The notes: a model not told the origin generated them from the letters alone. 64,000 bases of DNA from Streptomyces sp. RFCAC02 (GCF_004193175.1 NZ_SAUH01000001.1:3557001-3621000), one strand, 5' to 3'; counted from the first letter of the stretch, positions 1 to 8,408 are shown. Numbers and translations are program-made.

Positions 1-876
1 GTTCGGCAGCAGCAGGGGCAGGAGGGAGTCGTGCGGCGCCTCGCCCGACTTCACGGTCCGCACCCAGTCGAGGCCCAGCAGGAAACCCCACAGGGCGCGC
101 TCGGCCTCCGGCGTGGCGGCGACGAGCTGCTCGACGCGCGCGACGTTCGCGGGCATGTCGTCCGTCCACACGTCGTCGACGCGGAAGGTGACGAGCCCCT
201 GCGCGACGCCGTCCGCGTCCCGGTGGACGGCGTGGAACGGCTCCACCCACGGGCCGGGCTGGAAACGGACGGCGCCCGTCAGGCGCTCCCAGTACAGCGG
301 TGGCCGCGTGACCGTACCGGGCCGCTGCGGCCGCAGCCGCTCGTACACACCCGGCCCCAGCTCCCGCACCGCGGCGCCGTCCACCAGGGCGACGCTCCCC
401 CCGGCGCCGGTGTCCGCGCGGCGGCCCCCGAGACCGGCGAGGGGCACGTCCACCCGCCACTGGGTGAAGCCGGCCGCGGGGCCGAAGCCGAACCGCCCGT
501 AGATGCGCCACTCCGCCGCGATCAGCGTCGCCACGGTGTCGCCCCGCTCCCGGGCCGCCGCGAGGTCCTCGGTCATCATGCCGGTCAGCAGGCCGCGCCT
601 GCGGTGCGTGCCGGTCACCGTCACGCCGGACACCGCGTTCGACCGGACGACGCCGCCCCCCGGCACCGTCAGCTCCTGGTCGAAGCTGCGGAACGTCGCG
701 ACGCAGCGGTCGCCGTCGAAGACGCCGCGCCCCCGCGAGAAGTCCGTCCGCTCGCGCCGCTCGGCCAGCTCCTCGTCCGACAGCGGCGCGGACACGAGGA
801 ACCCGGTGTGCTTGGCGCGCAGCCAGGCGTCGATGGCGGCGGGATCGTCGGCGACGGAACGGCTGAGCAGCGGCAT
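1..876 (-). CDS. Eis-like GNAT N-acetyltransferase (3' end beyond window)
   Basis: The frame runs from an ATG at 876 to the left edge with no stop, giving 292 codons of a protein whose family is usually about 400 aa, so the C-terminal part is missing. It resembles the actinobacterial Eis-type GNAT acetyltransferases, which have a GNAT domain, a second GNAT-like domain and a C-terminal sterol-carrier-like domain. The acetyl-CoA binding segment is visible around residues 85-98 ([12 protein letters not shown]). Eis proteins acetylate amines such as aminoglycosides; the substrate here cannot be told. It lies about 55 bases downstream of the asparaginase gene on the same strand and may be co-transcribed. 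Confidence 0.82.
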   Translation of the reverse strand, partial: MPLLSRSVADDPAAIDAWLRAKHTGFLVSAPLSDEELAERRERTDFSRGRGVFDGDRCVATFRSFDQELTVPGGGVVRSNAVSGVTVTGTHRRRGLLTGMMTEDLAAARERGDTVATLIAAEWRIYGRFGFGPAAGFTQWRVDVPLAGLGGRRADTGAGGSVALVDGAAVRELGPGVYERLRPQRPGTVTRPPLYWERLTGAVRFQPGPWVEPFHAVHRDADGVAQGLVTFRVDDVWTDDMPANVARVEQLVAATPEAERALWGFLLGLDWVRTVKSGEAPHDSLLPLLLPN

Positions 877-930
877 GCCGGGCAGCCTACGACGCACCCC
901 CGCGGCCGGGCCACGGAATTCCCCGGCGCC

Positions 931-1833
931 TCAGACGACGGCCCGCACCTCGCCCACCACGCGGCCCCCGCCCTCCACCGCGGAGACGAGCGCCCCGGCC
1001 GCCGGCCCGGGGACCGGCACGTCGAGCGACCGCAGCACGGACGCCAGCACCGGGCCCCGCGCCCGCGCCGCGCCGTCCTCCACCTTGAAGGCCAGCGCCC
1101 GCCCGTCCGGCAGCGCCACCGCCTGCACGCCCTCGGCGCCCGCCTTCGACAGCACCCCGGGCACCGCCCGCATCAGCAGCGAGTCGGCCCGCGCGGTGCC
1201 GCCGACGTACTCCGGGTGCGCGCGCATCGCGTCCGCCACGCGCCGCTCCGGCGTGTCCGGCGCGGCCAGGACGAACGCACGGAACGCCCGCGCCAGCCCC
1301 GTCAGCGAGAACGCGAACAGCGGCGCCCCGCAGCCGTCCACCCCGGTGTGCGCGACCGGCTCGCCCGTGGCCGCCTCGGCGGTCTCGCGGATCAGCACCT
1401 GGAGGGGGTGGCCCGGGTCGGTGTACGACTCGGTGGGCCAGCCGTTCACCGCGCAGGCGGCGAGCATGGCCGCGTGCTTGCCCGAGCAGTTCATGGCCAG
1501 CCGGCTGCCGCCCTCGGGCGGGCAGCGCAGGGCCGCCTCCGTGAGCCCGTGCTCGGCGAGCATGCGCGCCGCCAGCTCACGGTGGAAGTCCTCGCCCGCG
1601 TGGCTCGCCGCCGCGAGCGCGAGCCGTTCCCCCGACAGCGGGAGCCCCGCCCGCAGCACGCCCGCCGCCTGCATCGGCTTGTTGCTCGACCGGGGGAAGA
1701 CGGGCAGCTCCGGGTCGCCCACCACGCGGACCACCGAGCCGTCGGCCCCCAGCACCACCAGCGCCCCCCGGTGCCGCCCCTCCACGAAACCGGACCTCAC
1801 GACCTCGGCCAGAACAGCGGCGGAACCGGACAT
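931..1833 (-). CDS. asparaginase II family protein
   Basis: A 300-aa protein of the asparaginase II family (the Rhizobium etli AnsA type, distinct from the E. coli L-asparaginases). The family hydrolyses L-asparagine to aspartate and ammonia in the cytoplasm. The N terminus has the family pattern with [15 protein letters not shown], a [10 protein letters not shown] stretch near residues 48-57, SHAGE near 93, and a central [11 protein letters not shown] segment near 143. No signal peptide is seen. Length fits the family (about 300-330 aa). It sits between rsiG and the acetyltransferase on the minus strand, with short gaps on both sides. Confidence 0.88.
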   Translation of the reverse strand: MSGSAAVLAEVVRSGFVEGRHRGALVVLGADGSVVRVVGDPELPVFPRSSNKPMQAAGVLRAGLPLSGERLALAAASHAGEDFHRELAARMLAEHGLTEAALRCPPEGGSRLAMNCSGKHAAMLAACAVNGWPTESYTDPGHPLQVLIRETAEAATGEPVAHTGVDGCGAPLFAFSLTGLARAFRAFVLAAPDTPERRVADAMRAHPEYVGGTARADSLLMRAVPGVLSKAGAEGVQAVALPDGRALAFKVEDGAARARGPVLASVLRSLDVPVPGPAAGALVSAVEGGGRVVGEVRAVV

Positions 1834-1866
1834 GCGCGCACCCTCGGTGGTCTCGGAGGAACGGGG

Positions 1867-2382
1867 TCAGGTCAGCAGATCCTCGACCTGCGCCTCCCCC
1901 TCACGGTACCTGCGGGCGATCTCCGCGCCGCAGCCGTCCGCCGTACGGTGCAGCGACTGCCGCCGCCGCGACACCTGCGCCTCGTACCCCGCGAGCCGCT
2001 CCAGCGCCGCCCGCAGCTCCTCGTCGTCCAGCGCGCCGAGATCCGACCACTGCACGGGACCGAGGATCTCCTCCGCGAGCCGCAGGTACACGCCGTCCGC
2101 GGGCGGCCGCAGCGTCACGTGCCGCGCGGACGACCGCTGCCGCGCCGGTCCGTCGGCCAGGATCCTCGGCAACTGGTCGAGCACCTCGCGGTCCTGCGCG
2201 ATCCGCCGCCGCCGCTCCGCCTCCAGGATGTCGATGCGCCCCTGGAGCAGACGCCGCACGAAGCTCAGATCCGCCTCCTCCCGCTGGGCCGAACGCCGCA
2301 CGTCCCGCAGTTCGGACAGGCGCAGCGTCCGCAGATCCGGCTGCTCCACGGGCGGGCAGAGATCCGGGCCTGGTGTGATCAT
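1867..2382 (-). CDS. rsiG: anti-sigma factor RsiG (c-di-GMP-responsive, partner of WhiG)
   Basis: A 171-aa helical protein matching RsiG, which with c-di-GMP holds the sporulation sigma factor WhiG inactive in Streptomyces. The first c-di-GMP motif, E-x3-S-x2-R-x3-Q-x3-D, is exact ([16 protein letters not shown], near residues 34-49). The second copy in the C-terminal part reads E-x3-S-x2-R-x3-H-x3-D, with His where the first has Gln. A coiled-coil-rich middle contains [15 protein letters not shown] chose the ATG at 2382 because GAGGGG lies 10 bases upstream; an in-frame ATG at 2406 is the alternative. The neighbour dtd is divergent. The link to cdgB elsewhere in the window is functional, not positional. 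Confidence 0.88.
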   Translation of the reverse strand: MITPGPDLCPPVEQPDLRTLRLSELRDVRRSAQREEADLSFVRRLLQGRIDILEAERRRRIAQDREVLDQLPRILADGPARQRSSARHVTLRPPADGVYLRLAEEILGPVQWSDLGALDDEELRAALERLAGYEAQVSRRRQSLHRTADGCGAEIARRYREGEAQVEDLLT

Positions 2383-2527
2383 TCGGTTGTGTCCCCTCGT
2401 CCCCATGCGGTGCGGTGCGTACCTCCGTGATACGCATCGTGTCACTCCGTACCCACCGCGTGCAGCGTCGTGGCACCCATCCGGCTGGCACACCGACGCG
2501 TACCGGCCGTCCGGCATCATGGGGCGC

Positions 2528-2953
2528 ATGCGAGCGGTGGTGCAGCGTGTGGACGGCGCGCGGGTCGAGGTGGCGGGCGAGACGGTCGGTGAGATCGTGG
2601 GCCAAGGTCTCTGTGTGCTGGTGGGCGCCACGCACGACGACACGCCGGAGACCGCGGCGCGCCTCGCCCGCAAGCTGTGGACCCTCCGCGTCCTCGCGGA
2701 CGAGCGGTCGTGTTCGGACACCGGGGCGCCCCTGCTCGTCGTCTCGCAGTTCACCCTCTACGGTGACGCCCGGAAGGGCCGCCGCCCGACCTGGCAGGCC
2801 GCGGCGCCGGGCGGGACGGCCGAGCCGCTCGTGGACGCCGTGTGCGGCGAACTCCGCGCACTGGGCGCCGAGGTGGCCACCGGGCGGTTCGGCGCCGACA
2901 TGCGCCTGACCCTGACGAACGACGGCCCGTTCACCGTGCTCCTGGAGATCTGA
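2528..2953 (+). CDS. dtd: D-aminoacyl-tRNA deacylase
   Basis: A 141-aa protein, the normal length for DTD, which removes D-amino acids mischarged onto tRNA in the cytoplasm. The family start MRAVVQRV is present. The SQFTLYGD motif is at residues 73-80 and the C-terminal NDGPFT motif (131-136) carries the second conserved active-site segment. An in-frame ATG at 2519 would add three residues (MGR), but the canonical N terminus favours 2528, which has GGGG just upstream. It is divergent from rsiG and convergent with ygfZ. Confidence 0.93.
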   Translation: MRAVVQRVDGARVEVAGETVGEIVGQGLCVLVGATHDDTPETAARLARKLWTLRVLADERSCSDTGAPLLVVSQFTLYGDARKGRRPTWQAAAPGGTAEPLVDAVCGELRALGAEVATGRFGADMRLTLTNDGPFTVLLEI

Positions 2954-2982
2954 CCGGGCGCGGCGGCCACCGGTACGGCGGC

Positions 2983-3957
2983 TCAGGGCTCGACGATCGT
3001 CTCCTGCGCCGCCGGCGTCGTCCCGGCGAGCAGCACCGCGTCGGCGGGCACGTTCCGCTTGATCACGGCCAGCGCGATCGGCCCCAGCTCGTGGTGGCGC
3101 GCCGACGACGTGACGGTGCCCAGGGCCCGCCCCTCGGGGCCGTCCGACGCCAGCCGCACCGGGTCGCCGTGCTCCGGGAGGCTCACCTCGCTGCCGTCCA
3201 GGTGGAGGAAGACGAGCCGTCGCGGCGGACGGCCCAGGTTCTGGACCCGGGCGACGGTCTCCTGCCCCCGGTAGCAGCCCTTGTCCAGGTGCACGGCGCT
3301 GTCGAGCCAGCCCAGTTCGTGCGGGATGGTCCGGTGGTCCGTCTCCCGGCCGAGGCGCGGCCGGTGGCCCGCGACGCGCAGCGCCTCGTACGCGAGGACG
3401 CCGGCGGCCGGCCCGTTCGCCGCGGCGAAGTCACCGAGTGCGGCGCGCGGCAGGAACACGTCGCGTCCCCATGCCGTCTCGCGCACCACGGCGCCGTCCG
3501 GCACGGTCGCGATCGACCCCGCCGGCAGGTGGACCACGGCGAACGCGTCCGTCCGGTCGGCGAGTTCCACGCGGTAGAAGAAGACCATGGACCGCAGGTA
3601 GGCGAGCAGCGCGTCCGCCGCGCCGGGCTCGGTGTGCGCCCACACCGTCTCCCCGTCGTCCACGAGGTACAGCGCGTGCTCGATGTGGCCCTTCGGGGAG
3701 AGGATCAGCGCCTCGGTCGCGTGGCCCGGCGCCAGGTCGGCGACGTGCTGGGTCAGCAGCAGGTGCAGCCAGCTCAGCCGGTCGGGCCCCGAGACGGTGA
3801 CGACCGCGCGGTGCGACAGGTCGACGAATCCCTCGCCGCGGTCGAGGGCGCGCTGCTCCTTGAACAGGTCGCCGTAGTGGGCGGCGACCCCGGTGTCCGG
3901 GCTCTCGGCGGCCACGGCTCCGGGCAGGGACAGCAGCGGACTCGTGTACGACGGCAT
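2983..3957 (-). CDS. ygfZ: YgfZ/CAF17 folate-binding Fe-S cluster protein
   Basis: A 324-aa GcvT-fold protein of the YgfZ/CAF17 family, which uses a folate and helps maintain Fe-S enzymes. The diagnostic K-G-C-Y-x-G-Q-E motif is present (LDKGCYRGQET, about residue 225), followed by a C-terminal barrel. The N-terminal half has the aminomethyltransferase-like segment FVDLSHRAVVTVSG. No catalytic glycine-cleavage residues are expected in this family. It lies 38 bases downstream of nur on the same strand, so the two may share a transcript. Confidence 0.92.
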   Translation of the reverse strand: MPSYTSPLLSLPGAVAAESPDTGVAAHYGDLFKEQRALDRGEGFVDLSHRAVVTVSGPDRLSWLHLLLTQHVADLAPGHATEALILSPKGHIEHALYLVDDGETVWAHTEPGAADALLAYLRSMVFFYRVELADRTDAFAVVHLPAGSIATVPDGAVVRETAWGRDVFLPRAALGDFAAANGPAAGVLAYEALRVAGHRPRLGRETDHRTIPHELGWLDSAVHLDKGCYRGQETVARVQNLGRPPRRLVFLHLDGSEVSLPEHGDPVRLASDGPEGRALGTVTSSARHHELGPIALAVIKRNVPADAVLLAGTTPAAQETIVEP

Positions 3958-3995
3958 GCGGCCAGCCTACGCCGCGCCCCGGCGGCGCCCGCCCG

Positions 3996-4448
3996 TCACT
4001 CCGCGGCCCCGCCGCCGTCCCCGTCACCGGGAGCGGCTGTGCACTTCGCGCACCGCCCGAAGATCGCGAAGTGCCGCAGGTCCGTCTCGAACCCGAAGCG
4101 CTCCCGCAGCCGCTCCGCGAACGGGCCGGCCACGTCGAGGTCGGCCTCCAGCACCTCGCCGCAGTCGCGGCACATCAGGTGCAGGTGGTCGTGCCGCTCG
4201 GCCAGGTGGTACGTGGGCGCGCCGTGGCCCAGGTGGGCGTGGGAGACGAGCCCCAGCTCCTCCAGCAGCTCCAGCGTGCGGTAGACGGTGGAGATGTTGA
4301 CGCCGGCCGCCGACTTGCGGACCTCGGTCAGGATGTCCTCGGGGGTGGAGTGCTCCAGGGTGTCGACGGCCTCCAGCACGAGCTGGCGCTGCGGCGTCAG
4401 CCGGTACCCGCGGGCGCGCAGATCGGTCTGCCAGTCGGTGGTCACCAC
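3996..4448 (-). CDS. nur: nickel-responsive Fur-family repressor Nur
   Basis: A 150-aa Fur-family regulator: winged helix (residues 1-80), then a metal-binding dimerization domain. In Streptomyces, Nur represses nickel uptake and the iron superoxide dismutase gene when nickel is present. The diagnostic ligands occur at the positions known for Nur: His33, His86, His88 and His90 (M-site) and His70, His72, His88 and His126 (nickel site). CxxC pairs are at 93-96 and 133-136. The N terminus MVTTDWQTDLRARGYRLTPQ is typical. Start is the ATG at 4448. A C-terminal Gly/Asp tail follows Cys136. Other Fur paralogues (Zur, CatR, FurA) lack this exact His set. Confidence 0.9.
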   Translation of the reverse strand: MVTTDWQTDLRARGYRLTPQRQLVLEAVDTLEHSTPEDILTEVRKSAAGVNISTVYRTLELLEELGLVSHAHLGHGAPTYHLAERHDHLHLMCRDCGEVLEADLDVAGPFAERLRERFGFETDLRHFAIFGRCAKCTAAPGDGDGGGAAE

Positions 4449-4707
4449 AAAACCCAGTGTAGGAGGACGCCGGGGGTGCCGGCGCCGCCGGACGGCGGGA
4501 GGGCACGGACCCCGTCCGAGGGGATGGAGCGGGGTCCGTGCGAGGAGGCGGTGCCCATCCTGCTCCGGAGCGTGTCAAACCGCCGTAAGGACGCCACGAA
4601 CGTTTGCGCGTTGTCCCGGGCGGCCCGGCCGGGAGATGCTGCCGGTGGCGGGCCGGCGCGCCCGCCACCGGCAGCAGGACGTGCGACAGGAACAGGAGCG
4701 CAGCGGT

Positions 4708-5463
4708 ATGGATCTCGGTCTGTCCGGACAGGTCTACGTCGTCACCGGCGGCAGCAGGGGCCTCGGCCGCGCGACGGCCGCGGCGCTGGTCGCCGAGGGC
4801 GCCCGGGTCGTCACCTCCGCGCGCGACGCGGAACGCGTGCAGGAGGCCGTGGCGGCGCTCGGGGGCTCCGGCCGCGCCGTGGGCACGGTCGCCGACCTCG
4901 CCGACCCGGCGGCGCCGGGACGGCTCGTGGACCTCGCCCTGGAGACGTTCGGCCGCCTCGACGGGGCGCTCGTCTCGGTCGGCGGCCCGCCCCCGGCGAC
5001 GGCGGCCGGGGCGAGCGACGAGCAGTGGCGCGCGGCGTTCGAGAGCGTGTTCCTCGGCGCCGTGCGGACCGCCAGGACGGTCGCGGCCCGGCTGACGGAG
5101 GGCGGCGCGATCGGGCTCGTGCTGTCCGGATCGGCGCGCTCGCCCATCACCGGGCTCGGGATCTCCAACGGGCTGCGCCCCGGGCTCGCGATGGTCGCCA
5201 AGGACATGGCGGACGAGTTCGGGCCGCGCGGGGTCCGGGTCGTCGGGCTGCTGCCGGGCCGCATCGCCACCGACCGGATGGTGCAACTGGACGAGGCGGG
5301 CGGCCCCGGCGCGCGCGAGCGCGCGGTCGCCGGCATCCCGCTGGGCCGCTACGGGGAGCCCGACGAGTTCGGGCGGACGGCGGCGTTCCTGCTGTCACCG
5401 GCGGCGAGCTACGTGACCGGCTCGCTGGTCGCCGTGGACGGGGGCGCCTCCCGGGCGCTGTGA
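4708..5463 (+). CDS. SDR-family protein lacking the catalytic Tyr and Lys
   Basis: A 251-aa short-chain dehydrogenase/reductase fold. The nucleotide-binding loop TGGSRGLGRA is at residues 13-22, and a C-terminal YVTGSLVAVDGG segment is present. The usual Ser-Tyr-x3-Lys catalytic set is broken: the Ser is present (LVLSGSARS), but 13 residues on the Tyr position is Ser and the Lys position is Arg (ISNGLR). This matches a known atypical SDR branch near the ketoacyl-ACP reductases, for which no reaction is established. The ATG at 4708 follows a CAGGAG-type site. It stands alone between nur (divergent) and the nitrobindin gene (convergent). Confidence 0.85.
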   Translation: MDLGLSGQVYVVTGGSRGLGRATAAALVAEGARVVTSARDAERVQEAVAALGGSGRAVGTVADLADPAAPGRLVDLALETFGRLDGALVSVGGPPPATAAGASDEQWRAAFESVFLGAVRTARTVAARLTEGGAIGLVLSGSARSPITGLGISNGLRPGLAMVAKDMADEFGPRGVRVVGLLPGRIATDRMVQLDEAGGPGARERAVAGIPLGRYGEPDEFGRTAAFLLSPAASYVTGSLVAVDGGASRAL

Positions 5464-5484
5464 GCGTGCCCGCGGGGGTGCCGG

Positions 5485-6063
5485 TCAGCGGAAGAACGCG
5501 ATGCCGTCGTCCGGCAGGTCCTTCAGGTCCGCGACCCACTCCCGCGGGTTCACCGTCTTCTTGAGCTGTGCCGACATGTACGGGCGCAGCGGGGTGTCCG
5601 GCGTGGACTTCTCGCCGACCCACAGGAGGTCGCCGTTCACATAGCCGTAGAGGCGCTTGCCGCCGCTGTACGGGGGCGCCGCGGCCGTCCGGGCGACGGC
5701 GTCCGTCACGAGGTCGATCTGCGGCTTGCCCTCGGCCAGTTCGCCGTACCAGATCTCGACGACACCCTGGTCGCGGACCATGACGACCTCGACCTGCCGG
5801 TCGGTCACGCGCCAGTAGCCGTGCTCGGACTCCAGGGGCTCGGTGCGGTTGCCCTCGTCGTCGAGCTGCCAGGTCCGCGAGGCGTACTCGAGGAAGGGGC
5901 GGCCGTCGTGCGCGAAGGTGACCTCCTGCCCGAAGTTGCAGGACTCCTCGCCGGGACCGGTGCGCTCGGCGTTCAGCGCGGCGACGCCGGCGCCCTGCCA
6001 GGTGCCGAGCAGGAACGCGAGCGGGACCAGGCCGGGGTGCAGGTCGGACGGGATCTCGATCAT
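5485..6063 (-). CDS. nitrobindin-like heme-binding beta-barrel protein
   Basis: A 192-aa protein of the FABP/nitrobindin family (THAP4 C-terminal type), ten-stranded barrels binding ferric heme and thought to react with peroxynitrite or NO. The signature G-x-W-x-G-x-G reads GTWQGAG at residues 20-26. The C terminus ISxQ-like heme region appears as YMSAQLKKT. The start is the ATG at 6063, only four bases after the stop of the 33-aa membrane peptide gene, so translation is probably coupled. Convergent with the SDR gene. Confidence 0.88.
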   Translation of the reverse strand: MIEIPSDLHPGLVPLAFLLGTWQGAGVAALNAERTGPGEESCNFGQEVTFAHDGRPFLEYASRTWQLDDEGNRTEPLESEHGYWRVTDRQVEVVMVRDQGVVEIWYGELAEGKPQIDLVTDAVARTAAAPPYSGGKRLYGYVNGDLLWVGEKSTPDTPLRPYMSAQLKKTVNPREWVADLKDLPDDGIAFFR

Positions 6064-6067
6064 CGGA

Positions 6068-6169
6068 TCAGCGCTGGCCCTGGTAGAGCTTCATCACGAC
6101 GAGGCCGGTGAACGCGGCGGTGCCGACGATGACCAGGCACATGAGGGTGATGAAGAATGCCTCCAGCAC
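6068..6169 (-). CDS. 33-aa single-pass membrane peptide
   Basis: A GTG at 6169 preceded by AAGGAG at five-base spacing opens a 33-residue frame. Residues 4-27 (FFITLMCLVIVGTAAFTGLV) form one transmembrane helix, and a short basic tail ending KLYQGQR follows. The stop is four bases before the nitrobindin start, suggesting one operon and translational coupling. I do not know a function; it could anchor or help localize the nitrobindin. The frame stays open upstream to 6268, but only the GTG at 6169 has a good ribosome binding site. Confidence 0.7.
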   Translation of the reverse strand: MLEAFFITLMCLVIVGTAAFTGLVVMKLYQGQR

Positions 6170-6386
6170 GGGAGCTCCTTGCGACGCGTGGCGACGTACG
6201 CCTGCGGTACGCCACGACAATTTACGGTCTCGCGGTGAGTCTAGTCCCCGGCTTTCGGGGAAGCTCACTGAGGGTGGGCCGCCCGGGGCCTACGCGGCGA
6301 CGGGCGCGGCCTTGACCGTTCCGTGATCACTGCGGCTGAACGCGTTTGGCTCGACGCGCGTCTAAGCGCGTGGAAAGGATGTGATC

Positions 6387-6470
6387 ATGAATTGTCCGAA
6401 CTGTGGCGGAATGATGCACCAGGGGCCGGCCGGCGACTGGGTCTGCGCCATCTGCGGCACGACGCGATAG
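6387..6470 (+). CDS. 27-aa zinc-ribbon peptide
   Basis: A very short frame: ATG at 6387, stop at 6470, with AAAGGA seven bases upstream. The product has two CxxC knuckles (CPNC at 3-6 and CAIC at 20-23) separated by 13 residues, the layout of a minimal zinc ribbon. It lies just before the DsrE-like gene (28-base gap), so the two may be co-transcribed. No family name is known to me. Such peptides can bind nucleic acid or partners, but that is inference. Confidence 0.6.
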   Translation: MNCPNCGGMMHQGPAGDWVCAICGTTR

Positions 6471-6497
6471 CGGTGTAGCCGGGGTTACGGTGCCGCC

Positions 6498-6860
6498 ATG
6501 GCCGAGAAACTGGTGATCAAACTGACGGCGGGGGCCGACGCCCCCGAGCGGTGCTCGCAGGGCTTCACCGTGGCGGCGGTCGCCGCCGCGTCCGGAGTGG
6601 AGGTCTCGCTCTGGCTCACGGGGGAGTCCGCGTGGTTCGCGCTGCCCGGCCGTGCGGCGGAGTTCACCCTGCCGCACGCGGCGCCGCTGCCCGACCTGAT
6701 CGCCGGCGTCATGGCGGGCGGCCGGATCACGGTGTGCACCCAGTGCGCCGCCCGCAGGGGCATCGAGGAGGAGGATGTGATGGACGGCGTACGCATCGCC
6801 GGGGCACAGGTCTTCGTGAGCGAGATCATGCCCGATGGCGTACGGGCGCTCGTCTACTGA
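6498..6860 (+). CDS. DsrE/DsrF-like family protein
   Basis: A 120-aa protein of the DsrE fold (YchN/TusD-like alpha/beta sulfur-relay proteins). The start MAEKLVIKLTAGADAPER and the central hydrophobic strand GVEVSLWLTGES match the family. A CTQC motif near residues 79-82 provides candidate sulfur-carrying cysteines, and the C-terminal MDGVRIAGAQVF is typical. It acts in the cytoplasm. A sulfur-transfer role is inferred from the fold and from nearby sseC and rhodanese genes, which are convergent to it. Confidence 0.8.
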   Translation: MAEKLVIKLTAGADAPERCSQGFTVAAVAAASGVEVSLWLTGESAWFALPGRAAEFTLPHAAPLPDLIAGVMAGGRITVCTQCAARRGIEEEDVMDGVRIAGAQVFVSEIMPDGVRALVY

Positions 6861-6949
6861 CCACTGCCGATCACTGCCGATCAGTCATCGAGCCGATCAC
6901 CGGGCCGGCCCGCCACCGGGACCGACGGGATCGCATCGGGGGATACGAC

Positions 6950-6980
6950 GAAGGCCGCGCCCGGACCGGGCACGGCCTTC
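6950..6980. terminator. convergent terminator hairpin
   Basis: A GC-rich inverted repeat (GAAGGCC... with ...GGCCTTC arms around a short loop) lies between the DsrE-like gene and the oppositely oriented sseC. It can end transcription from both sides. Confidence 0.6.
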
Positions 6981-7002
6981 GCGCACGTGGTGACGCGCCG
7001 CC

Positions 7003-7290
7003 TCACACGGCGATGGTGACCTCCGTGAGGCCGCCGCGCTGGGCGACGACCTTCCGGTCCACCGTCGCGCCGGGCACCAGCGCGCGCAGCGTCCAGGTCC
7101 CCTCGGCGGCGAAGAACCGGAACTGGCCGGTCGCCGACGTCGGCACCTCGGCCGTGAACTCGCCGGTGCTGTCCAGCAGCCGGACATAGCCGTTCACCGG
7201 CTCGCCGTCCCGCGTGACGGACCCCTGGATGGTGGTCTCACCGGGCTTGATGGAGGCGGCGTCGGGGCCGCCTGGCTTCGCTCCGCACAT
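7003..7290 (-). CDS. sseC: DUF1416 / SseC-like protein
   Basis: A 95-aa protein of the DUF1416 family, called SseC in mycobacteria, always found beside a rhodanese-type sulfurtransferase. The sequence has a beta-sandwich pattern (GSVTRDGEPVNGYVRLLDS, then GEFTAEV, GQFRFFAAEGTWTLRAL). The N-terminal MCGAKPGG carries one Cys. The biochemical role is not established. It lies 64 bases downstream of the sulfurtransferase on the same strand, as in other actinobacteria, so a two-gene operon under the cysteine leader is likely. Confidence 0.87.
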   Translation of the reverse strand: MCGAKPGGPDAASIKPGETTIQGSVTRDGEPVNGYVRLLDSTGEFTAEVPTSATGQFRFFAAEGTWTLRALVPGATVDRKVVAQRGGLTEVTIAV

Positions 7291-7354
7291 GGCGCGCTTC
7301 TTCTCCTGTCGCGTCGGTCGCGTGGGCTGGGGGCGGCCGCGGGCGGCCGCGTCA

Positions 7355-8194
7355 CTACTTCGCCGGACCGGTCTCGACCGGCACGCCCACCAGGGAGCCG
7401 TACTCGGTCCACGAGCCGTCGTAGTTCTTGACGTTCGGCGCGCCGAGCAGCTCGCGCAGGACGAACCAGGTGTGCGAGGAGCGCTCGCCGATGCGGCAGT
7501 AGGCGATCGTGTCCTTCGACAGGTCCACGCCCTCGGCCTCGTACAGCTCCTTCAGCTCCTCGTCGGAACGGAAGGTGCCGTCGTCGTTGGCCGCCTTGGA
7601 CCACGGGATGTTCCGCGCCGACGGGATGTGGCCGGCGACCTGGGACTGCTCCTGCGGCAGGTGCGCGGGGGCGAGCAGCTTGCCGGTGAACTCGTCGGGG
7701 GAGCGGACGTCGACCAGGTTCTTGGTGCCGATGGCGGCGACGACCTCGTCGCGGAACGCGCGGATCGAGGTGTCCTGCGGCTGCGCGCGGTACTCGGTGG
7801 CGGCGCGCTCGGGCACCTCCTCGACCAGCTCGCGGGCGTCGAGCTCCCACTTCTTGCGGCCGCCGTCGAGCAGCCGGACGTCCGCGTGGCCGTACAGCTT
7901 GAAGTACCAGTAGGCGTACGCGGCGAACCAGTTGTTGTTGCCGCCGTACAGGACGACGGTGTCGTCGTTCGCGATGCCCTTGGCGGACAGCAGTTTCTCG
8001 AAGCCGGCCTGGTCGACGAAGTCGCGGCGGACGGCGTCCTGCAGCTCCGTCTTCCAGTCGATGCGGACCGCGCCGCGGATGTGGTTCTTGTCGTACGCGG
8101 AGGTGTCCTCGTCGACCTCGACGAGGACGACCTTCGGGTCGTCGATGTGCTCCTGGACCCAGTCGGCGTCAACGAGGACGTCACTGCGGCTCAT
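7355..8194 (-). CDS. sseA: thiosulfate sulfurtransferase (rhodanese)
   Basis: A 279-aa tandem-domain rhodanese (inactive N-terminal domain about 10-125, active C-terminal domain about 155-275). The catalytic loop is CRIGERS in AYCRIGERSSHTW, with the Cys persulfide carrier. The family moves sulfane sulfur from thiosulfate or 3-mercaptopyruvate. I chose the ATG at 8194 because GAAGGAG lies five bases upstream; an in-frame start at 8227 lacks such a site. About 110 bases upstream is a 33-aa leader peptide with two Cys codons, which suggests cysteine-dependent attenuation. sseC follows. Confidence 0.92.
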   Translation of the reverse strand: MSRSDVLVDADWVQEHIDDPKVVLVEVDEDTSAYDKNHIRGAVRIDWKTELQDAVRRDFVDQAGFEKLLSAKGIANDDTVVLYGGNNNWFAAYAYWYFKLYGHADVRLLDGGRKKWELDARELVEEVPERAATEYRAQPQDTSIRAFRDEVVAAIGTKNLVDVRSPDEFTGKLLAPAHLPQEQSQVAGHIPSARNIPWSKAANDDGTFRSDEELKELYEAEGVDLSKDTIAYCRIGERSSHTWFVLRELLGAPNVKNYDGSWTEYGSLVGVPVETGPAK

Positions 8195-8306
8195 GGTTTT
8201 CTCCTTCGGCGCTCTGGCGGGGGACATGGCGTGGCCGTGCGCACGCGCGGCGCCGGGAGCGGGGCCGCGGTACGGCAGGGCGTGGGGGACGGTGGCGTGG
8301 CCGGAT

Positions 8307-8408
8307 CTAGCCGTCGCGGCGACAGAGCATGGCGGCGACGCGGCACAGATCCACCGCCCGTCGCTTCGTCAGTCCCCCGGCCGGGGTGCCCGCAGCCTGT
8401 CGCGTCAT
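8307..8408 (-). CDS. 33-aa Cys-containing leader peptide
   Basis: A short frame from the ATG at 8408 to TAG at 8307. The C-terminal half reads LTKRRAVDLCRVAAMLCRRDG, of the actinobacterial leader peptide type (VDL-x-RV-x2-x-LC) that precedes sulfur-assimilation genes. Two Cys codons (TGC and TGT) lie six codons apart near the end. By analogy with mycobacterial Cys-rich leader peptides, ribosome stalling at low cysteine would increase expression of the rhodanese gene 113 bases downstream. The peptide itself probably has no other role. Confidence 0.72.
   Translation of the reverse strand: MTRQAAGTPAGGLTKRRAVDLCRVAAMLCRRDG

Noticed and set aside
4449..4707. Possible Nur-binding site upstream of nur
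   Set aside because: I found no convincing match to the known TTGCAA-type half sites at the right spacing.
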